A stretch of DNA of 64,000 nucleotides, from the NCBI GenBank assembly GCA_020746105.1, contig CM036622.1, forward strand, positions 37,301,477-37,365,476. The letters run 5' to 3'. This document shows positions 35,101 through 47,100 of the stretch, piece by piece. The notes under the pieces were generated by a model. That model searched no databases. It worked only from the letters and a program-made list of their open reading frames with translations, and was not told the DNA's origin. Position 1 is the stretch's first letter; every line of letters begins with the position of its first letter. The stretch comes from Trogon surrucura. Taxonomy: Eukaryota; Chordata; Aves; Trogoniformes; Trogonidae. The translations under genes were made by a program, and so were the position numbers.

Positions 35101-38100
35101 CATGAACATTTTGTCTGATGGCTAACAAATTCCCTAAAATGTTGGAACTGATCACAAGCAAAACCCCCAAATTCCTTTGGTGTATCTGTAATTAAATGAC
35201 ACCATATCAGTCAGTAAAGTCAACTAATTACTTAAATCTCTGAACCACATATCCTCTTAGTTTATAAACTTCTTGAAGGACAGTTCCTAGAGACCCTAGT
35301 AGCTGTATGAAAACTGTGGATACTGTTTCCACATAAGTCCATCAGCTAGTGAAGTTTCAATCCAGTTTTAAGAAAGAAAGTGAAACAAAGTTTCTTGTAA
35401 CTCAGAGAACCTATTTCCTTTTTTCCTCCCCTGTACATCTCCTGAATGTCAAAAGCTCATGATAACTTCTTAGGCAACACATTTTTTTGCTCCATGTTCT
35501 TACTGCATGGGATCACACATTAAAAATTTGTTGATAAGTGAAATTCTGAAAGATATCCCTTAAAGACAAACACCTTGTACTCTACCAGAAATAAACCAAA
35601 ATGAGATGATTATGATGTCATACCTGATGGAGTTTCCAGTAAATTTCCCGGTTTTCAATTTTCATTTAGCCTTTGCGACTACAAACACAGAGAAATATCC
35701 ACCTAAATGTTACTCAAATAATAATAATGATTTCCATTGAGAAAGTAAATCGAGCATTCTTTGGTACCCTTTTCTTCTAGAAAAACAGACTGTGAAGTTG
35801 AGAAACACCAAATTTAACATGATAAAAAATACTCTTTATATAACGCACAATAAATCTGCAGAGCTCATAACAAAAAATATAAATTAGGCCAAGAACTTAT
35901 TGTGTATTTTTAACATTTTCTGACTGCATAAAACTGAAATAGGAACTGAGGTGCAACAGTTTGTCCAACTAAACTGTCTCGCTGACAAGCTGTTTCATGT
36001 TAGTCTAATAATGATTTTTCACAGTCTTCTAAGGTGTTAAGCACCAACTATTTTCAGAGACAGGCTGTAGGGACGTGTGATGTAATCGTCTGAGCAATAC
36101 CCAGCTTTATGATTGGGGGGGGTTCTTCCTTTTTCCCTCTCTGCCTAGCTGTACCCTATCTCTTCTTTTTGTCATTTGTTGCCCTTTCCAGGTTTTTCTT
36201 CCATTTCTACTTTTCTTTTTTAAGCCCCAGCTCCTCTTTCTTCATGTCCCCTTTCTGAAATTGAAAGAAAATCCTGGTCTTTTTGTTCAGAGAAGAGTAT
36301 TTGTTTTGTAAGTAAGCTATATTTATTTTCTAAGTTATTTGTATGTTATTTTGTTGTGAAATAAGCTATTTTGTGAGCTATTCATAAGGTATTCGTTTTG
36401 CAAGTAAGGTCTGCTACTTGAAGGAAGTATGCAATCACAGATGGCAAATTCTACTCTTGTACAAATCCCATGGTGTAGGACAAGAATTAGGATTTATTGA
36501 TACAAAATTTACGTGGCTCAATTCTGGAACTGAAATCTAAACACAGTGATCAAGTATATTTGTCATGAAAAAATTTTCCAACTAATTGTTACTAATTATA
36601 TTTTAGAATAACTATATTTAATAGGGATTTTGAACTAAAATTAAATTAATTCCATTGTATTTTGGCATAAATTAGTGTTCAAACAAACATATAAATCCTG
36701 TTTTTTCCCTGGATTTGCTGCTTTTTATAGCTTTTTTATTATGCTGGAAATATATTAAAAACAACATTCAGCTACCTATTTAATTTCAAGTTATTCTTTA
36801 AAGTACTAATATTTTTCAGTTTAAAAATCAAATTTTTTTTTAACTACAGTCACAAATGAAACACATTTTACATTCATGTGTAAAAAGAAGTACTTAGAAT
36901 AGCTTTCCTTACTGCTTTTTCCTTTTTTTTTGTATGTGTGGAACCTTACTTTGTTGTAATTGTATGAACAGTACCTAGGCATTAATTTGTTTGGTTTTTT
37001 CTTAGGTATGTATGCATTTTTTAAAACCAAACTAACATTTCTGAGAGATGACTAAACAAAACAGTTAAATGTTGTTAGTATGCAAACAATTAAAATTCAA
37101 TGTCTCTGTCTTCATTAAATGAAAATGCATATCCTGAAAGCTAACTTAGTTTTTCTTTTATATCACCTAAGCATTTTTAAAGCCCCTGTCTTAACTTTGA
37201 TTCATTGTGGTAAGTGTTTCCAAGAGTAAATATGCCATTTTAAGCTTGTTTTTTAATCTGTCTTCCTGGAATTTGAGATATTACTTTTTTATTTATAATA
37301 AGTTAGCAAAAGATAACAACTGAAATTTCATTCTAAAGGAATAAAAATATTCCTTGTACTGCAGAAAGAAATGGCAGCTAGCCCTGTTTGGAGCGGAATT
37401 AATTAGTTTCCAAACTTATGGTTTCCTTTCAGGTATGCATATTATTATTCTGGAATAGGAGCCGGTGTTCTTCTTGCTGCTTACATCCAAGTTTCATTTT
37501 GGACACTCGCTGCTGGTCGGCAAATAAAAAGAATCAGACAAGAATTTTTTCATGCTGTAATGAGACAGGAGATTGGATGGTTTGATGTAAATGATGTAGG
37601 AGAACTTAACACTAGACTTGTAAAGTAAGTACTAAGTACCGAATATTAATTCTAATTATTGACAATCTGTTGTAATACTCACTCAGAGCAATGTTATTTT
37701 ATCTCACCAAACTTCTCTGTTAGCTATGTTGTTATTTATACGGATCCTGAGACGTGTACAGATCATTTAAATGGAGCCCAAGGAACAGAGATGTTAGAAA
37801 ATGCCGCTCTGTGCCCTCTGTGGCTGCAAACTTGTAGCTGTGTTTAATTGCAGGTGCAAGAAATATGATGCAGCACTGACAAAATGTACTGCATCCAAAG
37901 AGGTCATTTCTGTCTTTTCCAGGTTTTCTTATTTGTTTGGATATAATTTGGTTTTTTTCAGTGACATCTCCAGGATTAATGAAGGAATAGGGGAAAAAAT
38001 GGCAATGTTCTTTCAGGCAGTGGCGACCTTTTTCACTGGGTTTATAGTTGGCTTTACAAAAGGCTGGAAATTAACACTTGTGATTCTGGCACTCAGTCCT

Positions 38101-41100
38101 GTTCTGGGATTATCATCAGCTCTCTGGGCAAAGGTAGGCAAAAACGATCAATTTCTGATACAATGGCAAGCCATGTCTTCTGTAATCCCATTTGGTATCT
38201 GTACAACTTTAAAATGCAATTTGGCTCGGACTCTGCCCACCTGCAGAAAGGTGTGAATAGGTGCATGATTGCACTGGTAGAGCTGAAGAAGTGCACCATG
38301 GTCTCAGCTACACTGCTGCAAAGTTTATATAAGTATAAAATAGCCACAAATGAAAGAGTAAATAAACAGCTCCTTTGTCCTCTTCACTAGACTCCATGAC
38401 AACTACACCAAAGTAACCAAATACTGTCAGCAAAAATAGATAAATACAGAAATTAAGTTAAGCGACAGAGCTGCGGTCATCACAGGTAACTGACAGCAAA
38501 TTCCGGCATGAACCTGCCGTGAATCAGGTTCCCTGCGATAAACCCTGTGTGTGGGCTGTGACCGCAAGGTGAGGAGGCCTTTGCCCCCAGGGACAGCACC
38601 AGGACAGGGGCAGACACAGCCCCACAGCCGGCACATCGTGAACTCTGCTCTGGATGCTCCATTTGCCATTTGCTCAACTCCCAATACCTGAAGCCAGCAC
38701 ACCAGGGGTGGGTGCAGACCACTCAGAGACAGAAACAGATATCATCTATAGATGAAACATAGGAATAGAATTCCTATAATGTATAGATACTATGTATTTG
38801 AGTATACAAATATACTTGCTATAATATATAAATGAAATATAGAAATGCAATTACTTTTGGCTGGGACTTTCAAAAGGGACATCAGGTGTTGAGTACCAAT
38901 TGGCTATTGTCTTTCAGTGAGACTGGCCAGCCTTGCCCTTGCAGCTAAGATTAAAATCTCAACCTTGTTTAACGCGTGCAATCTCTAATACTTGTAGCAC
39001 AAGTACTCTGCTGTATCTTCATCTCCAACATAGTGTGTGTAGGGAGCATGAGTGTTCCCATGCTTGCAAGGCAAGAAATTGTCCTCACACAGATCAGAAC
39101 TGTCTGACGGCAGTGGTGTGAGTATTTTTAGGTGTAAGGTGTTTTACTTAGCTTCTCTGACTTTCCAAAATCCAACCTCATTTTTTTCAGCAGCAGATAA
39201 ATACATTTTTTTCTAGTTAGTACATTTTTGCAGTTATTGCCAAGATGCCCTTCATCAAGTTTCTGCCTTGGAAGTCAAATGTGGATTCTTTTATAAAACT
39301 TCATAATAAAACCAAAATAGATAGAAATTCAATGCAATAAATTAAGAATTTTTAGACATCAGAATAATGTTTGAGCTTGTTCTGGTTTTATTTGAATGGG
39401 AGAATTGAAATATTTTGCTTCTACACAGATAGTTTCCACATTCACTAACAAAGAGTTGACTGCATATGCAAGAGCAGGAGCTGTTGCAGAGGAAGTTCTG
39501 GCAGCAATTCGAACTGTAGTAGCATTTGGAGGGCAGAGAAAAGAAATTGAAAGGTGAGAATAAAGTTTCCATATGTTGGCTGTTTTCATAATGGTGACTG
39601 AAGAGATTTTGGATTTTTAATATTATTGCTGCTAATTTTTTCCCTTTCCCTAGTTTTCTACTAGCTTTGAAAAGTATCATAAAGCATGCAGAGATGTAGT
39701 CCCTTTCCTAAAGAGAATATGGTCTTACAGGCCCATAAACCCAGGGAGAGTTACAAGCAAAAAGGCAGACAGGGAGCAAAAAAAGGACAAGTATAACACT
39801 AAGGTCACAAACCATGGTCATGCACAGGTTTTTATTTGTATTTTACTATGGAACATGATTCTTGCCATCTTTTTGATCATTTATCTAAAGATAACCAGCA
39901 TGACCACATATACTGGCAGGAGTTTTTCAAACTCAAAGTTCAGTAAGAATTGTGTCATCTGCAAAAAACACACACCATCCCTGACCTGCTCCTCCCTTTC
40001 TGCTCCAGCCACTGCTGCTGCCCAGCTCAGGTGGCTGAAGGAAGTGTTTTGGGTATCTACACCTCACTTCCCAGCTCACCCCAGCATCTTTCTCTGGTTG
40101 CCCAGTGCTGTTCATCACCCTCATACCTCATTCCTTGTCATTCTGTATGATTTTTATTTCTGTTTGGTTTTGATTTTATTGTTTTCGTCAGGATTTGTTT
40201 GAAAGCTTTATGTGCTGTTTTTATCAGGCTACAAGCTAGTAATTTTCCAGGCTACCATTTCTCTCATAATACTTCAGTCCTGTGGCTCTATCCTTAATTT
40301 GAAAAAAAAATCACTAAAGTCTACTATTAGACCACTGCTATGTTTGCCAGTTTATTCAATACTCGAGAAAAAAAATTTCATGATCACTGTGAAAGGTACA
40401 TTCTTTCCTTACTGCTTCCCTTTCAGGTGATATGTGGTAGTTACCCTCATTCACATTGGTCGTTCTGCTTTTGGCACCACACACATTTGTGGGTGTTTTT
40501 TGTAATGAAGGTTGAGGCTGAGATACAGTTTCAGAGCTATCCCCAGTGCAATTAACATCTCAATGTTTTTTAATTTATAAAACCAATGAAATAGAAAACC
40601 TTTGTTGCAGACCTTTTTGTGTGTGTGTCCATTTGTAATTACTTTAATTGATTCAACCTGCAATCATTTTATGCTTGATTTTTATCTATAACCATCTTTA
40701 TCTTAACAGCTTAAAACTAACTCCAAACAATACACTTTTGTTCGTTCAGACTATTTAAAAAAGGAACTTCTCTCATTTCCTGGAGCACATGAGTCACAGC
40801 TATTGCTGGCATTTGATGCTTTAGGCTATGTTTATGATGTGTCTCTCACGGCAACACACTTCTGAATCAATATTTCTCTCTGTCCATGTCTACAGTCAAG
40901 ACTATCAGATACAGGCACCATCCCTGTAATATCTTTCACATGCATCACCAAAGAGGTTTTGTCATAAATTGATCCTACTTTTCTCCCTATCACCATTTCT
41001 CCTTTCTTTACAATGTAAATAACAATCATGCAACAGTTATCCCATTCTTGTAACCTCTATTTCTGATCCAATACCAGTATTTTCTTTATCCACTTATTGA

Positions 41101-44100
41101 TTTGTCCACTCTTAACATTGCTACACTTCCATTAGTCCTCCTATACATCAGAACTGGCTTTAGAATTTATGAGTCTCTCCCAACTTTTACAATTTATTCC
41201 CTCAGAAAGTTTGTCCTCAATCCTAGACACCTACTACAAGCTACTCAGATGAAGTCTGCACATCCAGAGGAGATGATTTTTATATCTTTTGTGTATTTTA
41301 TGGGAAATTTATGAATATATACAACAAAAGAATGAGTAACTTACTATATGTTCTGTATTCTTTTCCTTTCAGATACGAAAAAAAATTAGAAGATGCCAAA
41401 CACATTGGTATCAAAAAAGCTATTTCAGCCAATATTTCTATGGGTATTGCTTTCTTTCTGATATATGCATCGTATGCCTTGGCCTTCTGGTATGGAACCA
41501 CTTTGATACTTTCCGATGATTATACAATCGGAAAAGTTTTTACAGTATGTATTCACCAGTAGCTAAGCAATGCTTATGAATAATACTGAACTGATCCTCC
41601 ATAATCTTATTGGAACATGTGACCTGAAATTTTAAGTGAGGTGGAAGCTATCTTTTCAAACTGTATTTTTCACTTTTTCACCCCTGCTAACAAAACCAAA
41701 ATCAGTACAGTTCTGCATACCAATGATATTTCTGTAAGTTAGGTAGCAACATAAAAATCATCCACTTCAAAGTCCCTTGTTAAAAAGCCAGCCAGGATCA
41801 ATAATAATTCTCTTATAATTTTTTATTGAGCCACGCTGGATCTTTGATAAAGGACCGGGATACGTCTTCCAGGAAACACGATTCCTGCCAGATGATTACA
41901 CTCATGAGAGAAAGACCAGGTGTCAGGTGCATTCCTTGTGTAAAATGTTAGCTCCTCTCTTTGGCACAGTTCTTTTACCTGCAGTCTTTATCTACACTGA
42001 TATCAAGTTGAATCTTTTCTTGAGGGTCTTGGAATATGACAGTGTGGTTGAAGGTATGATCCCAGTCACAGTCTGCCTGCTAAGGAGTTTGCATCTGGGA
42101 TAGGTCAGCAGCTCTTCAGCTTCCTCTCTGTTATTCTCAGGAACCAGGGTCTCTGGCGAGACCTGAAAGTCTTTGAGGAGCAGCTAATTTAATTGTTCAC
42201 ACTTGTGGCCAGGCAGGTAAGTCCGTTTTGTGGCCAGCTGGACCAGGGAAGGGATTGTTCTCCTGTACTCAGCACTGGTGAGGCCACACCTCGAATCCTG
42301 TGTTCAGTTTTGGGTCCCTCACTACAAGAAAGACATTGAGGTGCTGGATCATGTCCAAAGAAGAGCAACAAAGTTTGTGAAAGGTCTGGAGAACAAGTCT
42401 TATGAGGAGCAGCTCAGGGAACTGGGGTTGTTTAGCCTGGATAAAGGAAGGCTGAGGTTATTGCTCTTTACAACTACCTTGAAGGAGGTTGTGATGAGGT
42501 GAGTGTTGGTCTCTTCTCACAAGTAATAAATGACAGGACAAGAGGGAACAGCCTCAGATTGTGCCAAGAGACGTTTAGATTGGATATTGGGAAAAATTTC
42601 TTCATGGAAAGGGTTATCAAACACTGGACCAGGCTGCCCAGGGAAGTGGTTGAGTCAGCATCCCCGGAGGTACTTAAAAGATGTGTAGATGTGGTGCTTA
42701 GGGATATGGTTTAGTGGTGGACCTGGCATTGCTGGGTTAATGATTGGACTCGATCTTTGTCTACTTTGGGTGTGATAAAGAGTTTCAGTTTCATGTGAAG
42801 TTTCCAGTTTCCTCAAACATTTGTTCTGTTCTGGCCAGTACTTCACTGAAGTATATTACCTTTTGAGTTGAAGTACCATTGATTTTGTTATATAAAGAAA
42901 GGAAGAGATTTTATTCTATGCTTAATCACAAAAAGTACCTGATGGCTAATTTTTATTCAGGTGGAATTAGAAACATCCTTCTCTTTCCTGTCATCGCTCT
43001 AAAGAAGAATCCTAGCCATCAGCACCTCACAATAACCTTCTTATTGTCCTTCGTCTTTTTTCCTATTGATGTTTACTTTTTGTTAAATGATTGACACTTG
43101 TTTAATTGCTGCTTTGATTCTAGACTTCCTCATATTGCACAGTATGCATGAAAATACTTTAAGCAGTAACAGCTAATATTAGATAAATGAAGTCTTCTAA
43201 CTGGAGTTATGAATTTCTAGCTATGTATTATGTGGTCGTGTTTTTTTTCTCTTTAGGTATTTTTTTCTATATTACTTGGAGCTTTTAGTGTTGGACAGAC
43301 TGCACCAAGTATGGAGGCATTTGCCAATGCAAGAGGAGCTGCTTATGCAATCTTTAGTATAATAGACAGTGTGAGTATCTTTGCCATGTCTAGCATCCAA
43401 AAGTGTTGAACATCTGATTCCTTTTCTGAATTAAATTTAGCAATCATGTGTACAACATCATAACACTTAAAAATTTCACTTAACACAATTTTGGATACAG
43501 AGTGTGAGCCAGTAACCGAGGAAGGTGTAAATTCCTAATAGGTGTTGTTTTATCTGTTAGTTCAGAAGAATAAGGTTAAAGAAGAAAAAGAAATTATTGC
43601 AAAGTTTACCTGAATATACTTCAATAAATAGCTTTAAAAAACCACAATCCTGTTGCCCGTAAACAGAGACACAAACCAACAGAGTGTCAGTTTATGCGGT
43701 GCTTTATTCAGGGCCTGGGAACCTGAGGACTAGTGTCCCAAGTCAGGATTCCAAAGACCCTCATTTTCTGTTCAGTTTTTATACCTTTTACAACTTGGCT
43801 TATGTGCAGAATTCTACATCTTTGTGTTCTTAATGTAATTACATCTAGTCTCATATATCATACCGATAACAATTGGTAATCACCCCCAAACTTATAAATT
43901 TTCATGCTTGTCTAACCTAAGGATAATGGTTAACTGATTCCCATCACCAGAACCCCTTTGTTTATACAATACATCTTTCTTATCCCTAAGCAACGGTTCG
44001 TTATTTCTGCTAGTTCTGTTTGTCCTATATGCACTACTGATCCCTTTGATCATTGTTCCTTCTTCTTCAGCACATTCCTTCTTGTTTCCCAAGACTTGTT

Positions 44101-47100
44101 ATTCTCATAAGGCCTACCTGGCCAGTCAAAGCCTTAACCTAACTACTTCCACAATTTTAATTCTACTTTATTTGCAACAATCCAACAACTGAAAGAGGGT
44201 GCTAGATCTTCTTTAATTATACTCCCTCTGTTGATAATGTTTCTTTTTCAGCTATCAATAAACTAAAGGACTACTTTTACGCTGGCTACATCTGTAGCAA
44301 TTTCACAATGTAACTTCTACTTTCAAGTCCTATATCAAACAGCATTGAAATATTTGTACAGTTTATAAATATTATATGAGTTATCTAAATACTGTACATG
44401 AAATATAACTAAACTTAGGGCTGTGTTTCCAAGTTTTGCTTCATCAGATAACAGTTATGAAACAATGCTGAAGCGTCTACTGACGTCTCTACCTCTGAGG
44501 CCACATCTACGTTTTAGCCCAGAGACGGGACTGCAGCTATTGTAGATAACTGTGCTAACTCAAGTAACTAGGCAAGATACCAGTAAGCCCAGCACCATGC
44601 CTGACAAGGATCGGTTTGAGCTATAATATTTATTTCCCAGACTGACAGTACATATCGGCAGGCTGGTGCTGTAAACAGCTACATACTAGATGGCTGGCAG
44701 AGGCTGCAACCTTGCTGCTACAGAATCATAGTGACTACAATGCTATTTCGAAACTAATCTTGGGTTGCCTTTCTGCCTTTGAATATTAGTGCACTATTCC
44801 TGATTCTAAACTGCTCTGAGTAGGACTGAAAACAAGTGCATTAAAATTTTAGAATCTATGATTCTATGATTAGAATCTATTATTAGAATCTATGATTTAG
44901 AACTCTATGATTTAGAACCTATGATTCTAAAACCTCGTCTTCTGTGTTAATACAGCACAGCTGCTGTCTCCTTTCATACATTAAAGAAAGGAGCATAATC
45001 ATGAACACAAATTACTGTTAGCTTGCAATGGTTGGATGTGAATGTGTAAGTGACTTCTTCCTTTCCATGTTGTTTTAGATTATTTCCTCTATTCCTTAAT
45101 TTATACCAGTGAAGATTTAGGGCCCTGAGCATTCACCTTGGTTACTCACTCCTGAGAGCAGATCTGACAGTGCCCTGAACTGGCAGTTTCATGCATCTAT
45201 GAGTAGTTGCAGCTACTTTGCAAAGGGGCCTGCGAGGCCTTGTGATATGGTAACATTTACATCTCTGTAATGTGCTAAAACCTCATTAGGAATCTAAACA
45301 TTTTTTTCCTTTTCTTCACATGTTATTCCACACAGGAACCTCAAATTGACAGTTCATCTGATGCTGGCTATAAACCAGAGCACACTAAGGGAAATTTGGA
45401 ATTCAGAAATGTTTACTTCAGTTATCCTGCTAGGCCAGATATTAAGGTATTGTGCTTGGAGGAGATACAGATTTCATTTAAGATAGCTCGATTGCCTTAG
45501 AGAAAAACAATTCTTATGGTTTATAAAAAATTAATCCTAGAAATACTGTAAACCTTTACTTTTATCTAGAACTGATAAGACATTTTACCTAGAACTGGTT
45601 AGCTAACTAAAATGAGAGCCAACCTTTTAAAATAAAATGTAACTACATGAAATTTCCACTGAAAGTTAAAAGGTTGGAGATCCTTAAAAGTCACAAACAT
45701 AATGAAAAACACTAATAGTAGTAATACTTGTTTTAAACCAGTAAAAATATTATAGCAATATATTGATCTGCCAGATCATCTACACTGTGAGTACAGTAGA
45801 AGTATTTCTCTCAGAAACTAGCAGCAGATCTAACACCTACTTTATTGCATTTAAAATGCAAAACATACCCCTTTGAAGAAAGAGGTTGTTTCATTTGAGT
45901 GAGCTCACCAAGGTAAGTCTTGATGCAATTAACTGTGGAAGATGTCTGAACAATTTCTTGAAATACATTTATTAAGGATGTCTTGGGAAATCATCTTTTC
46001 CAAAGTAAAGGAGGTCCATTTTCACTAGTCTTTTTCCATTTTGTTAGGTAGAATACAAAGACAGAGAAAAATGGGACTTTCTTAGTCAACTTTCAAAAAA
46101 ATAGACAAAATATTCCAGCTCATCAGTTTCTAAAGAGATCAACTGAAATTATTTGCACTTTGTATTAGCTGCCGTTAGAATCAGTTGAAGACTGGGAAGA
46201 CTGCTGTTTTCAGAGAATTCTGCATAATGTTTCTAAGATGTTTATAAGATTATCTGGTATTAGAGAAAGGATTTGGTTTTTTTAATTCTTCCCCTGTCTG
46301 TTATGGAGGTCATCATTTTAGGGCTTAATCCTGGTGAGATAGGGTGAAAAGTATTGCGTAACAGGTGAAAACAAGAGTGATGAGAAAACCAAATGATGCA
46401 AGGGGACATAAGGTATTAGTGGAAACACTGCTGCACAATGATAAGTTGTCTTTGCCTACTGACAACAGTAAGGTCTAAGAAGGTAGTGTGTAACAGAAGA
46501 CCTCATTCTGCATTCCCAAACTTGTGCAGATATATGTGACATCAGTGGCTGGGAATTCATCCCATGCGATAGCTTCAGAACACTTTCCCAGCAAGGAAGT
46601 AGGTGCCTGCGTGCAATGGCTGTGTCAGACTCGCTGTTGTCACAGGGACATTTTAGCAGAGTTCAAACTAGTAAGGCTTCTTCTCTAACATTAGCTTGTG
46701 GTAGCATGGAGATAAAACATAAATAAGGCCCTCAGGCCCATTCTACCTTTTAGCATTTTTTATCTTGCAAGGTTATATGTAAGAAAACACTGTGAAGACT
46801 TGTTTTCCTTCTCAAAGTATTTGGCCCAAGGCTGACTGAAATCAGTGAAATGTTCCCATTTACATCTTCAAGTTTTAGATCAGGCTTTTAGCTTCTGTCT
46901 TATTCTCAGATTCCATGTAAATATCTAAGAATGTAGTAAGTATATTTCAACACTTGCAAAACAGTCTTTAAATCGAGTTTTAAGGTAGCTTGAGGGTTTG
47001 AATTAGGTTGTCTCAGTTCATACTTGCTCTTTTTGACATCATCTGAATCTCACAACTCAAAATATTCTTGATAAATATGTCAATTTTTCAGAGGTTTTAG

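Larger units (their letters stand above)
43371..45335 (+). other. Copy B intron 10
   Basis: Holds a solo LTR (43651-44179) and an ATTCTATG-type tandem repeat (44849-44932). Otherwise unremarkable. Confidence 0.76.

Noticed and set aside
34562..35109. Overlapping 111- to 139-codon open frames on both strands
   Set aside because: They lie in a GC-richer, pyrimidine-biased block of intron 5, with no start context, motif or splice support.
42230..42714. Protein-coding exons of a host gene
   Set aside because: Both open frames are the CR1 protein C-terminus and the CR1 3' untranslated part.
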